A DNA stretch of 64,000 bases, from assembly GCA_012103315.1 (NCBI GenBank), contig WLWZ01000009.1, forward strand, positions 62,001 to 126,000. The letters are read 5' to 3'. Shown here piece after piece: positions 43,312-53,265 of this stretch (position 1 is the stretch's first letter; each line of letters opens with the position of its first letter). The notes beneath the pieces were generated by a model, which was given only the letters and a program-made list of their open reading frames with translations, did no database searches and was not told where the DNA came from. Source of the DNA: Alphaproteobacteria bacterium. Lineage in GTDB: Bacteria > Pseudomonadota > Alphaproteobacteria > MPNO01 > UBA2964. Both the position numbers and the translations under genes were made by a program.

Positions 43312-45657
43312 ATGGATGGAGCGATAGGACAGCCGGTCCGACGTAAGGAAGATCACCGGCTCCTAACTGGAAATGGCGAGTTTAGCGATGATCACAGCCT
43401 GCCCAATCAGTGCTGGGCGGTGATGGTGCGTTGCCCCTTTGCGCATGCGGCAATCAAGGACATTGATAACAGTGCCGCCACCGCAATGCCTGGTGTGCTC
43501 GGTGTCTTTACGGGCGCTGATTGCGAAGCGGATGGCCTTGGTCAGATTTCCCATAGCCCATTCCCCTCAACCCAGTTCGATATGAAGTTGCATGGCCCGG
43601 GTGGGGAAGTCGGCGATGGAAGTTTTGCTGGAATCAATACAGTGCTGCCGACGGATAAAGGGCGCTATGTCGGCGAAGGTGTCGCGATGGTCGTCGCCGA
43701 AACCAAGGCGCAGGCAGCAGAAGCAGCGGAAGCCGTTGAAATCGATTATGAGGTCCTGCCGCCGGTAACGCATACCAGGGCTGCGGCAGCATCCGACGCG
43801 CCAAAACTCTATAATGAAATTCCCGAGAATGTTTTTGTCGATACGTACTTTGGGGATAAGGCTGCGACAGATGCGGCGTTTGAGAAAGCCGATCACGTCG
43901 TAAAAATGTCTTTCGATATTCCGCGCGTGACGGGGGTCCCGATGGAGCCACGCTCGGCGCTCGGCGTTTATGATTCTGAACAAGACAAATACACCGTTTA
44001 TGCCGGTAGCGGTGGCACGGTACGGCAGAAGCGCGAAATCGCGTCTATCCTCGGCGTCGAGAATAACCAGGTGCGGGTGTATGCGCTGGACGTTGGTGGT
44101 AATTTTGGCACCCGCAACCGGTTGTTTGTTGAATTTCCCCTCGTTGCCTGGGCCTCAAAGAAAGTTGGTCGCCCAGTCAAACTCACGGTTGATCGCTCCG
44201 AAGCTTTTGTCAGTGATTATCAGGGCCGTGATTTGATCGTTGATATGGAACTGGCGCTCGATGCAGATGGCACCTTCCGGGCGCTACGGTCATCCAATAT
44301 TAGTAATGTCGGTGCCCATTGTGTGTCGCTGTCGCCTTTGTCCAAGGGCTCAGGAATTATCACCGGATCCTACCGCATTCCGCTGGCGCATTTGCGGTCC
44401 CGTGCGACATTTTCCAATACACCGCCGACCAATGCCTATCGCAGCTCTGGTCGGCCTGAGATTATCTATTGCGTTGAATGTATGGTCGAGAAAACTGCGC
44501 GGACGCTTGGTTTCGATCCAATTGAACTACGCCGCAAGAATCTCGTTACCAATGAGGAGATGCCGTACAAAAATGCTGTCGGCATGAATTACGACAGCGG
44601 CAAGTACGAGAAAAGCCTCGATATGGTGATCGATCTCAATGACTGGGAAGGGTTCGCTGACCGAAAGGCAGAGGCAAAATCACGCGGCAAAATTCTCGGT
44701 CGCGGTGTGGCGCATTATGTCGAAAGCTCAATTGGTTCACCGATTGAACAGGCAGAACTGCATGTGCGCGTTGAAGATAATCGTCTTGATTTGGTGATCG
44801 GAACGCAGCCGAGTGGGCAGGGCCATGAAACCAGCTTTGCACAAGTCGCTTCGGAGTTTCTCGGACTGCCGGTCGAACAGGTCAATGTCATCGTCGGTGA
44901 TACCGATATTGTCAAAGTTGGCGGTGGTTCTCACTCAGGTCGTTCAATGCGGATGGCGGGTACGGTGATCGTCAAGGCTTCCGAGACCATGATCGAAAAA
45001 GGCAAGCGTATTGCCGAACACGTGTTTGAGGCATCACTTGAAGACATTGAATTTAAAGATGGTGTTTTTGCCGTTAAGGGCACCGATCGCCGTCTTTCAT
45101 TGTTAGAACTTGGTGCGGAAGCCGCCAAGATCGATCTACCGGAAGACCTTTCTGATGGTTTGTCGGTCATTGAAGACAATGAGATGCATACGCCGGTCTT
45201 CCCTAACGGATGTCATATTTGTGAGATCGAAATCGACGAGGATACCGGTGCGCCGCAGATCGTACGCTATGCCGCCGTCGATGATGTCGGACGGGCGATC
45301 AACCCGTTGATCGTTGACGGTCAGACTCATGGTGGGATCGTTCAGGGTGTTGGCCAAGCTATGTGGGAAGAATGCGTTTTTGATGACGATGGTCAGCCGC
45401 TCTGCGGTTCTTTCATGGATTACGGTATGCCGCGGGCTGACCATTTTCCGCATTTCGAAACCGCATTGAACGAGGTGCCATCACCGACCAACCCGCTTGG
45501 TGTGAAAGCCGGCGGCGAAGGCGGAACGACACCGGCCCCGGCCGTCATTACCAATGCCGTGGTGAATGCATTACAAGATTACGGTGTTGAACATATAAAA
45601 ATGCCACTGACGCCGCTGAAAATATGGCAGGCGATGCAGGCTGGAACAAAAGGATAA
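43312..45657 (+). CDS. xanthine dehydrogenase family protein, molybdopterin-binding (large) subunit
   Basis: 'VRRKEDHRLLTGNGEFSDDHSLPNQCWAVMVRCPFAHA', 'DVGGNFGTR', 'GVKAGGEGGTTPAPAVITNAVVNAL'. Confidence 0.94.
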   Translation: MDGAIGQPVRRKEDHRLLTGNGEFSDDHSLPNQCWAVMVRCPFAHAAIKDIDNSAATAMPGVLGVFTGADCEADGLGQISHSPFPSTQFDMKLHGPGGEVGDGSFAGINTVLPTDKGRYVGEGVAMVVAETKAQAAEAAEAVEIDYEVLPPVTHTRAAAASDAPKLYNEIPENVFVDTYFGDKAATDAAFEKADHVVKMSFDIPRVTGVPMEPRSALGVYDSEQDKYTVYAGSGGTVRQKREIASILGVENNQVRVYALDVGGNFGTRNRLFVEFPLVAWASKKVGRPVKLTVDRSEAFVSDYQGRDLIVDMELALDADGTFRALRSSNISNVGAHCVSLSPLSKGSGIITGSYRIPLAHLRSRATFSNTPPTNAYRSSGRPEIIYCVECMVEKTARTLGFDPIELRRKNLVTNEEMPYKNAVGMNYDSGKYEKSLDMVIDLNDWEGFADRKAEAKSRGKILGRGVAHYVESSIGSPIEQAELHVRVEDNRLDLVIGTQPSGQGHETSFAQVASEFLGLPVEQVNVIVGDTDIVKVGGGSHSGRSMRMAGTVIVKASETMIEKGKRIAEHVFEASLEDIEFKDGVFAVKGTDRRLSLLELGAEAAKIDLPEDLSDGLSVIEDNEMHTPVFPNGCHICEIEIDEDTGAPQIVRYAAVDDVGRAINPLIVDGQTHGGIVQGVGQAMWEECVFDDDGQPLCGSFMDYGMPRADHFPHFETALNEVPSPTNPLGVKAGGEGGTTPAPAVITNAVVNALQDYGVEHIKMPLTPLKIWQAMQAGTKG

Positions 45658-45667
45658 GGGAAAAACA

Positions 45668-46600
45668 ATGACCACCTCAAATATCAGACTCATCGGCTTC
45701 CCAGGAACGGGGCTTCTGCCACTCTTCGTCGGCATCGATAAAGGTCAGTTCGAAGAACGCGGCGTGACTGTCGATCTTGAGCGGACCCCGAGTTCGATGT
45801 ATCAGGCGCAGAAGCTAGTTGCCGGTGAGTTTGATATCGCGTGCAGCGCGGTCGATAATTTTATCGCCTATCAGGAAGGTGCCGGTGAAATTGAACTTGA
45901 TCGCGACCCTGATCTGTTCGTTTTTATGGGGTCGACCCAGATCGAACTCTCCTTCGTTGTCGCCGAAGGCATCAACTCCTTTGAGGACATAAAGGGTAAA
46001 ACGCTTGCGATGGATGCGCTGGCGACAGGTTTTGCTTTTGTCCTGTATCGGATGCTCGATAATGCTGGGCTGAAACCAGACGACTATGAGCTGGTCTCAG
46101 TTGGCGCGACGCCGCATCGTTGGGAAGCCGTTCAAAAAGGCGAACATGCGGGCACACTTTTGATCGAACCCTTTACCGGCCAGGCGCGGGCAGGCGGCTA
46201 TACAATTCTGGAAAATAGTCAGCAGACTTTTACGAATTATCCTGGGCAGATGTTTGGTGCCATGCGCGGTTGGGCCAATGAAAACCGTGCTGACATGGTG
46301 TCATTCATTCAGGGTTATCTTGATGCGCTCGATTGGACGCTTGATCCCGCCAACAAGGCGGAAGCAGCGACAATCCTTGGCTCGAATATGCCGCAGATGC
46401 CTGAAAAGGGCATCGCGCCTGCGTTGGAGAAACTTCTGTCACCGGAAACCGGCCTAGTGCCGAATGGGACGGTTGATATGGGTGGTCTCGAGACGGTGCT
46501 TGAAGTTCGTAGCCAATATGCACCGCAGGGTAAACAGCTCACCGATACAGAAAAGTATCTTGATCTTAGCTTCTATGAAGAGGCAGTAGCCGGGCGTTAA
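45668..46600 (+). CDS. ABC transporter substrate-binding protein (NitT/TauT/SsuA-like)
   Basis: 'GLLPLFVGIDKGQFEERGVTVDLERTPSSMYQAQKLVAGEFDIACSAVDNFIAY'. Confidence 0.85.
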   Translation: MTTSNIRLIGFPGTGLLPLFVGIDKGQFEERGVTVDLERTPSSMYQAQKLVAGEFDIACSAVDNFIAYQEGAGEIELDRDPDLFVFMGSTQIELSFVVAEGINSFEDIKGKTLAMDALATGFAFVLYRMLDNAGLKPDDYELVSVGATPHRWEAVQKGEHAGTLLIEPFTGQARAGGYTILENSQQTFTNYPGQMFGAMRGWANENRADMVSFIQGYLDALDWTLDPANKAEAATILGSNMPQMPEKGIAPALEKLLSPETGLVPNGTVDMGGLETVLEVRSQYAPQGKQLTDTEKYLDLSFYEEAVAGR

Positions 46601-46647
46601 ACGACCTGAAACCAGGCGGTAAAAATTAAGTATTAAAGGAACGGGAC

Positions 46648-47868
46648 ATGGCTTTCGACTATTCAACGGTTTTTCGTCCTAACCTGCCGCCTGCCGCGAA
46701 GCGCTGGTCGGGTTTTCCAAAATATAACTTTGTTGGTGGTCATAATGATGGCGCTGCTGTGCCGGTTCAGGATTTTATCGATGCGGCAGCAGTGGTTCTA
46801 AACCGCGAAGGATCGACGCTTGCGACCTACAGTCTCGAAAGTGGATCGCAGGGCTATTTGCCGCTTCGGGAATATCTCGCAGGGTTTCTAGATAAAACCA
46901 CCGGGATGGTGCAGACGGCAGAGGATATTCTGCTGGTTTCGGGTTCTTTACAGGCTTTGGACCTCGTGAATGACGTTCTCCTTGCTGAAGGCGATACCGT
47001 CGTTATCGAAGAAGCGGCCTATCAGGGGGCTGTCCAACGCCTGAACCGTCTTGGCGTCAATGTGATCGGTGCGCCACTGGACGACGGCGGCATCCGGATG
47101 GATGCGTTGAACAATATTCTCAATGATCTCAAAAAGGACGGCGTTAAACCTAAATATCTCTACGCCGTACCGACCGTCCAGAACCCCACCGGTACCGTAA
47201 TGCCAGAAGAGCGGCGGCTGGAATTTCTCAAACTCGCACGTGAATTTGATGTGCCAATCTTTGAAGATGATTGTTATGCCGATCTCACATTTGATGGCAC
47301 GCGTCCACGGGCGATCCGTGCACTGGATGAAGACGGGCGGGTAATTTTTTGCGGCACGTTCTCCAAGACGATCGCACCGGCATTGCGGGTTGGGTATATC
47401 GTGGCGGAGTGGGATATCTTGTCTCGGATGCTTGCGGTTAAACGCGATGGCGGTTCTGGCGCGCTGGAGCAGATGGTGTTGGGGGAATACTGCCCTGACC
47501 ATTTTGAAGATCACATCGTCAAGTTGCGTGGCGTGTTGAAACAGAAATGCAACGCGATGTTGGAAACGCTTGCGGCAGAGTTCGGGACGGCTGCGGAGGT
47601 CGAAACGCCAACTGGCGGCATCTTTGTCTGGGTCACCATGCCCGATAGCGTCGATACGATGAAACTATTTGAGGCCGCCAGCGCGGAAGGGGTAGCGATA
47701 AACCCTGGGTCGGAATGGGTTGCAGATCCAGCAACGGGCACCCACAAGATGCGGCTATGTTTTGGCAATCCGACGGTCGATGAAATCCGTGAAGGTGTTA
47801 TCAAACTCGCTGAAATTTGCCATCGTGAATTTGGCGTACCGGAGCGTGGTTCCAATATCGAACGTTAG
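46648..47868 (+). CDS. PLP-dependent aminotransferase (class I/II, MocR/2-aminoadipate-like)
   Basis: 'YLYAVPTVQNPTGTVMPEERR', 'IFEDDCYADLTFDG', 'FCGTFSKTIAPALRVGYI' (PLP Lys). Confidence 0.93.
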   Translation: MAFDYSTVFRPNLPPAAKRWSGFPKYNFVGGHNDGAAVPVQDFIDAAAVVLNREGSTLATYSLESGSQGYLPLREYLAGFLDKTTGMVQTAEDILLVSGSLQALDLVNDVLLAEGDTVVIEEAAYQGAVQRLNRLGVNVIGAPLDDGGIRMDALNNILNDLKKDGVKPKYLYAVPTVQNPTGTVMPEERRLEFLKLAREFDVPIFEDDCYADLTFDGTRPRAIRALDEDGRVIFCGTFSKTIAPALRVGYIVAEWDILSRMLAVKRDGGSGALEQMVLGEYCPDHFEDHIVKLRGVLKQKCNAMLETLAAEFGTAAEVETPTGGIFVWVTMPDSVDTMKLFEAASAEGVAINPGSEWVADPATGTHKMRLCFGNPTVDEIREGVIKLAEICHREFGVPERGSNIER

Positions 47869-47944
47869 GGCGCATTGGTTTCGATAATCGACCAGCTCTC
47901 CGGCTTCCGTTAATCTCTGATAAACAAATCAGGGAGAGATCATT

Positions 47945-48478
47945 ATGGAAGACTTCAAGAGCGCGGCCCTAAAAGGGACGACCAACGTCAAAAAAGTCGA
48001 CCCAGCACCGTTTACGCCATCAGGGATTTTACATTTTACAATCAGTGTTCCTGATTTGGATGAGGCGATCGAGTTCTACACAACAATTGTAGGCGCGACG
48101 CTGTGGCGGCGAATTTCCTATTCGGCTTTTATGGCGGTCGGCGATAACTTTTTTGTATTGTCCAACATCGGCTATCACCGGCGACCCAATGATCCCGGTC
48201 ACTGTTTAATCCACAACGCCTTTATTGTGTGCGGCGAACAGTTCGACCAAGCGGTCAACTATATCGAAGCGAACGATATTGAAATCGTGCGGTACGAGTA
48301 CGAAGGCCACACCTCGTTTACGGGGCGGCACGCCTACTTTCAAGACCCGTTTGGCAATGCTGTTGAGATTATCGATTTGCACGATATAGGCACTGCCGGT
48401 GATCCACCAATTCCAGGCTGGAACAAGAATCGAATCCGCAATAATTACTTCGGCAAGAACCAGTTCGAAGACACCTAA
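47945..48478 (+). CDS. VOC family protein
   Basis: 'LHFTISVPDLDEAIEFYTTIVGATLWRR', 'AYFQDPFGNAVEIIDLHD'. Confidence 0.9.
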   Translation: MEDFKSAALKGTTNVKKVDPAPFTPSGILHFTISVPDLDEAIEFYTTIVGATLWRRISYSAFMAVGDNFFVLSNIGYHRRPNDPGHCLIHNAFIVCGEQFDQAVNYIEANDIEIVRYEYEGHTSFTGRHAYFQDPFGNAVEIIDLHDIGTAGDPPIPGWNKNRIRNNYFGKNQFEDT

Positions 48479-48487
48479 GGCAACAAG

Positions 48488-49117
48488 TTAGCTTTCTGCG
48501 GCTTCTCGTTCCGCCTTCTGGCGTTCCATCTCCTCGACCTCGGCCTTGGTTTTGCCCCAGGTCGGTGGGTTCTTCATATACTCATCTTCTTCCGGTGTAT
48601 TTTGCCGGCCCATGACTTCATTGCGGTGGGGGTATCGGCCAAATTGCTTGATTGTGTCGTGATGTCCCTGCGCTGACGCTATGGAGTGTTCATCTGCGAC
48701 AGCTTTGTAGAGCGGCAGAATGCGTTCGTGGTGTTCGAACTCTTCGCTATGTTCGAACGGCAGATACATGAAAATCCTGGGCCACTTTCCTATACCTTCG
48801 TGAAACCTGTTATCGAGCGCATGTGTCGTGATTTCGCGAGCCTTAGGATCTGCAGCGAAAGCGCGTGGCGTGCCGCGATAAATATTCCGGGGGAATTGAT
48901 CAAGGCTGATGATCAACGCCATGCATTCTTCCGGTGTCGCCATCAGGTAATCCATCTCCCCGGCCAGGGCTTGTTCGTGGATCGACGTATAGTCATCAAT
49001 CAATGTCCGATCAAATTCAGGCGTCAAGCGGAACCAAATGTCGCGCTTTTCCATTGGAGTGGTCATATCGGTGGTCTCGAACCAGAAGGTCAGAATTTGT
49101 TCGGCTATGGCATCCAT
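48488..49117 (-). CDS. DUF924 family protein
   Basis: 'ILTFWFETTD', 'MALIISLDQFPRNIYRGTPRAFAADPKAREI', 'RIFMYLPFEHSE', 'QFGRYPHRNEVMGR'. Confidence 0.92.
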   Translation of the reverse strand: MDAIAEQILTFWFETTDMTTPMEKRDIWFRLTPEFDRTLIDDYTSIHEQALAGEMDYLMATPEECMALIISLDQFPRNIYRGTPRAFAADPKAREITTHALDNRFHEGIGKWPRIFMYLPFEHSEEFEHHERILPLYKAVADEHSIASAQGHHDTIKQFGRYPHRNEVMGRQNTPEEDEYMKNPPTWGKTKAEVEEMERQKAEREAAES

Positions 49118-49128
49118 GATTATTCTCC

Positions 49129-50733
49129 TTACGCTCGGCCAAGCGGCAATGGCGAGGTATCGTTTAGCGCGATCTGTTCCTGAACCAATCGTTCCATCAA
49201 TGTCATCTTGATGTCGCGATGGTCGGCACTACCCCACAAGTTTGTCAGTTCACCGGGATCATTTAACAGATCATAGAGCTCACCCCAATCATGGCCGTGA
49301 TAGATCGAGAGACGCCAGTCCTTGGTGATGAGCGACCGAGCTTTTGGGTCTTTGCCAAGAACAGGCAGGACACGCTGATTGTCTTCTTCTATCAGGATGG
49401 CATCACGCGGGCCCGCCGAATTGGGATCGGCGGCGACGGACAACATGCTCTTGCCCTGCAAGCCGTTGTAGGGCGCGACCTTTGCGCGATCGAGAACGGT
49501 CGCCGATATATCCATGGTACCCGACAGGGCCTCGGTTTCAGCGCCGTTGATGTCTGATTGTGGGTCAGACCACAAGAAGGCTACCCGAACCAATTCGCGA
49601 TAATGGGCAGGACCTTTCCGTAACATGCAGTGATCGCCGAGATGGTCGCCATGATCGCTGGTGAACATAACGACCGTATTTTCCTTTAGGCCATTGGCTT
49701 CCAGTGCGGTCATAATCTTACCAACGCCATCATCCACCGCGGCAATCATGCCGCAGGTGAGAGCGCGTGCTTCCAGCGCTTCTTGTGCGTTGATGCCATA
49801 AGACATAATGCCGTCTTCCGGAGGTTTGCCTTCGTCGCGTCGGTCGAGTAATGCCTGCACATGTGGCGGTGGCTGCCAGTCATTGACGTTATAGGATTCA
49901 GGCACTTCCATTTGTTCCGGTTTGTACATGTCCCAGTATTTTCCAGGCGGCGTGAAAGGGTGATGTGGGTCCGGAAAGGACGCGACCATATAGAACGGCG
50001 CGTCATCATCTGAATTCGCATAATCGTTTATGTACTTTTCGGCGTGATCAGCAATCCAGGCCGTCGGATACAGCTCTTCCGGTACTTTGGTGCGCCATGC
50101 CTGCAGGACAGAATAATCGTGCGGCATTCCGTTCTTGGGGCCGCGCAAATCATCGGCATCCTCACGCTGGTTTTTGAGCCACCAGTAGTAATCACCGCCG
50201 CATTCATCGCCATGACCAAAACACAGGTCGACATGCTCATAGCCGTAAAAAGGTAAATCAAGCTTGGCGTCGGGTGTGTCCCAAAAATCCGGGCGTTCCT
50301 GTTTGTAATTGCCGTCCATAAAAGCGCCTTTTAGCGCTTCCTTTTTATCCTCCTGCGGGGTGGTGTAGTCCTCCGGTGTATCGGACTCGGTCTTTACGGC
50401 TGGAAAGGTCGTAAAGTTTTGCAGGTGGCTCTTACCAACCAAGGCAGTGTTGTAGCCAGCATCACGGAGCAAATCGACGAAAGTATTAGCAGAAAGCGGT
50501 AGTGGAATACCGTTTTGCCGAACGCCATGCGCCGACGGGGTACGACCTGTCATCAACGTAGCGCGATTGGGCATGCAAACGGGGTTGGAGACATAGAACC
50601 GGTTGAACTGTACGCCGCTATTGGCGATGGAATCGATATTAGGGGTTTTGAGTACAGGGTGCCCTGCACAGCCGAGATAGTCCGCGCGATGTTGATCGGT
50701 AATAATCAAAATGAAATTTGGCCGGTTTGTCAT
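49129..50733 (-). CDS. sulfatase-family hydrolase
   Basis: 'MTNRPNFILIITDQHRADYLGCAGHPVLKTPNID', C-x-P-x-R 'CMPNRATLMTGRTPSAHGVRQNG', 'FTSDHGDHLGDH'; start 50733 rather than ORF start 51204. Confidence 0.93.
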   Translation of the reverse strand: MTNRPNFILIITDQHRADYLGCAGHPVLKTPNIDSIANSGVQFNRFYVSNPVCMPNRATLMTGRTPSAHGVRQNGIPLPLSANTFVDLLRDAGYNTALVGKSHLQNFTTFPAVKTESDTPEDYTTPQEDKKEALKGAFMDGNYKQERPDFWDTPDAKLDLPFYGYEHVDLCFGHGDECGGDYYWWLKNQREDADDLRGPKNGMPHDYSVLQAWRTKVPEELYPTAWIADHAEKYINDYANSDDDAPFYMVASFPDPHHPFTPPGKYWDMYKPEQMEVPESYNVNDWQPPPHVQALLDRRDEGKPPEDGIMSYGINAQEALEARALTCGMIAAVDDGVGKIMTALEANGLKENTVVMFTSDHGDHLGDHCMLRKGPAHYRELVRVAFLWSDPQSDINGAETEALSGTMDISATVLDRAKVAPYNGLQGKSMLSVAADPNSAGPRDAILIEEDNQRVLPVLGKDPKARSLITKDWRLSIYHGHDWGELYDLLNDPGELTNLWGSADHRDIKMTLMERLVQEQIALNDTSPLPLGRA

Positions 50734-50880
50734 GATTGTCGATGCCTTAGTCGCTGAGATTGTTGATCCTTCATACCGCATCGAAGAGCGCTCGCCAAAC
50801 GTCGCGCAGGGATTTCTCTTGAATGATTTTCCTGTATTCTGTCGCCCATAAAGCCAAACTTGAGACGGGGAGATATATGA

Positions 50881-51930
50881 ATGGGATCGATTGACTCTGA
50901 TGCACACGTCGTGGAATGCGAAGCCACATTCGATTATTTGGACCCGGAATTTGAAAAATACCGACCGCTTGTTGTTCAGTCGAAACGGTCTGACCATACC
51001 GTCCTGAGTAATGTCGGTGTTGCGCAGCGTGAATTCTGGTTCCTCGATAATCGTATGCTGCCCAAGGAAGGCAATGTTGGCGCGGATACCGCTAAAGAAG
51101 CGCGGGAGATGGAAGATATCAATGGCCGGCTCAAACATATGGATGAGCTTGGAATTGATGTGCAAGTCCTCTATCCGACAGTGTTTCTCCGCCCCTGGAC
51201 TCAAACGCCTCAGGTCGAGTATGCGCTAATTCGTTCATACAATCGTTGGCTGGTGAGTATCTGGAAACAAGCGCCGGATCGTTTGCGCTGGGTGGTGATG
51301 CCGCATCTTCTGAATATGGATAAATGTCGGGAGGAACTGGAATTCGGCAAGACCAATGGCGCTTGTGGTGTCTATATGCATGGCATTGAGCATGACACGC
51401 CGTTGTTCTCAGAGAAGTTTTTCAAGCTGTACGAAATGGCAGAAGAACTCGATCTGCCAATCTGTTTCCATGCTGGAAATAACAGCTTCCTGCTCGAAGG
51501 GATGTATCGCGAAGATAGCGGGTTCGCCAAAGCCAAACTGCCTTTGGTGGCGACATTCCATCAGCTGCTCTTCAAGGGCATTCCGGCAATGTTTCCGAAG
51601 TTGCGCTGGGCATTTGTCGAGGTGAGTGCTCAGTGGATACCCTATGCCCTCAACGATCTTGGATTACGCTTGGCGCGTCGGGGCGAGGATATGTCGGCGT
51701 CAATTATGGCGGATAATAATATCTGGGTTGCTTGCCAGGTTACCGACGATATTGATTACGTCTTGAAATATTCCGGGGAAACACAGCTGGTTGTTGGCAC
51801 GGATTATGGTCATGCCGATACCTCAACTGAAATTGAGGCGCTGCGTAAGTTAAGCACTGATGGGAAGGTGTCCTCTGAAGTCGCCGCGAAAATACTCGAG
51901 GACAATGCGCGTGCGCTGTATGGGTTGTAA
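50881..51930 (+). CDS. amidohydrolase family 2 (decarboxylase-like) protein
   Basis: 'IDSDAHVVECEATFDYLDPEFEKYRP', 'MDELGIDVQVLYPTVFL', 'LPICFHAGNNSF', 'LVVGTDYGHADTSTEIEALRKL'. Confidence 0.88.
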   Translation: MGSIDSDAHVVECEATFDYLDPEFEKYRPLVVQSKRSDHTVLSNVGVAQREFWFLDNRMLPKEGNVGADTAKEAREMEDINGRLKHMDELGIDVQVLYPTVFLRPWTQTPQVEYALIRSYNRWLVSIWKQAPDRLRWVVMPHLLNMDKCREELEFGKTNGACGVYMHGIEHDTPLFSEKFFKLYEMAEELDLPICFHAGNNSFLLEGMYREDSGFAKAKLPLVATFHQLLFKGIPAMFPKLRWAFVEVSAQWIPYALNDLGLRLARRGEDMSASIMADNNIWVACQVTDDIDYVLKYSGETQLVVGTDYGHADTSTEIEALRKLSTDGKVSSEVAAKILEDNARALYGL

Positions 51931-52630
51931 AAGCTTGAAGTATTATTTAGGTGCTATGGCCTGTATCGGCGTTCTGGCTGGCCCATTATCTGCAGCTGCG
52001 CAAACAGCACCGAGTGCTCATGAGATTTCGCAATATCGGGGTATCCATGCAGCTGTGGCCAGAGGCGATATCTCCGCTGTGTTACGATTGGTGCAGCAGA
52101 AACGTAAGGCCGTAAACGCTCGCGACCCGCATGGTCGCACACCGTTGATGGTAGCAGGTTACAAGCGTGATGTTGGGATTGCGACCGCTTTGATTGCCGC
52201 AGGCGCCGACGTCGATGCGCGTGATTCACAAGCCTACGATCTCATGACAATTGCAGCAGTCGCTAATGATGTGCAGATGTTAAAGCTCGCGATTGCTTCC
52301 GGAGGAAATACCGGATTGGTCACGAGCCCGTATGACGGAACAGCCCTGATTGCAGCGGCGCATCTTGGGCATGTCGAAGTCGTTCAAACGTTGATCGATG
52401 CCAAAGCTCCGCTGGATCACGTAAACAATCTTAAATGGACGGCGTTGATCGAAGCCATCGTGCTCGGTGATGGCGGGAAGAACCACATTGCCTGCTTAAA
52501 AGCACTGGTTGATGCGGGCGCTAACGTAAACCTTCCAGATGGCGAAGGGGTAATGCCATTGACACTTGCGCGTAGGCACGGTTTTACAGAAATGGTCAAA
52601 ATCCTTGAAAAGGCCGGCGCACGTCCGTAA
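51920..52630 (+). CDS. exported ankyrin-repeat protein
   Basis: Signal peptide 'AMACIGVLAGPLSAAAQ'; repeats 'DPHGRTPLMVAGYKRDVGIATALIAAGADVDARDSQAYDLMTIAA'; ATG 51920 overlaps the upstream stop by 11 nt. Confidence 0.86.
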   Translation: MGCKSLKYYLGAMACIGVLAGPLSAAAQTAPSAHEISQYRGIHAAVARGDISAVLRLVQQKRKAVNARDPHGRTPLMVAGYKRDVGIATALIAAGADVDARDSQAYDLMTIAAVANDVQMLKLAIASGGNTGLVTSPYDGTALIAAAHLGHVEVVQTLIDAKAPLDHVNNLKWTALIEAIVLGDGGKNHIACLKALVDAGANVNLPDGEGVMPLTLARRHGFTEMVKILEKAGARP

Positions 52631-52676
52631 GTACCATTAAACTGGTCCGTACGTTTGAGTTTGGGAAAGAGTTGTC

Positions 52677-53252
52677 ATGTTGAAACGATTTATAACCGCC
52701 ATGGTTGCCTTTGCGATGGTTTCCTTCACAATTGGGGCATATGCGGCAGAGGGGAGTAAGCGCGTGAAAATTACAACGAATTTGGGCGTTATCGAAGTTG
52801 AACTCGCGCCGACGGAAGCACCGGCGTCAGTTGAGAATTTTCTAAAATATGCCAAGGCCGGTTTTTACGATGGGACGATTTTTCATCGGGTGATTGAAGG
52901 GTTTATGATTCAGGGTGGTGGCTTTGAACCAGGGCTTAAGAAAAAAGATACGCAAGACCCTATCGAGAACGAGGCCGATAATGGTTTGCAGAATCTTGTC
53001 GGGACACTAGCGATGGCACGCACCAACGACCCACATTCGGCAACCGCGCAATTCTTTATCAACACGGCTGACAATCATTTCCTCAACCACACTGATAAAA
53101 GTCCGCGTGGTTGGGGCTATACTGTCTTTGGAAAAGTAACGTCAGGTCTTGATGTCGTCCGTCAGATCGAAGGGTCGACGACCGGGCAGAGTGGTGGCAT
53201 GGGCGACGTGCCGACCGAAGATGTTGTGATCCAGAAGGTTGAGGTCGAGTAA
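52677..53252 (+). CDS. peptidylprolyl isomerase (cyclophilin type), exported
   Basis: 'GVIEVELAPTEAPASVENFLKYAKAGFYDGTIFHRVIEGFMIQGGGFEPG', 'TAQFFINTADNHFLNH'. Confidence 0.96.
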   Translation: MLKRFITAMVAFAMVSFTIGAYAAEGSKRVKITTNLGVIEVELAPTEAPASVENFLKYAKAGFYDGTIFHRVIEGFMIQGGGFEPGLKKKDTQDPIENEADNGLQNLVGTLAMARTNDPHSATAQFFINTADNHFLNHTDKSPRGWGYTVFGKVTSGLDVVRQIEGSTTGQSGGMGDVPTEDVVIQKVEVE

Positions 53253-53265
53253 CCCATAGTTGGGT

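Noticed and set aside
50734-51204. N-terminal extension of the sulfatase ORF (49129-51204)
   Set aside because: The extension is low-complexity-like, overlaps the opposite-strand amidohydrolase CDS at 50881, and the sulfatase fold starts cleanly at MTNRPNFILIITDQHRADYLG (50733).
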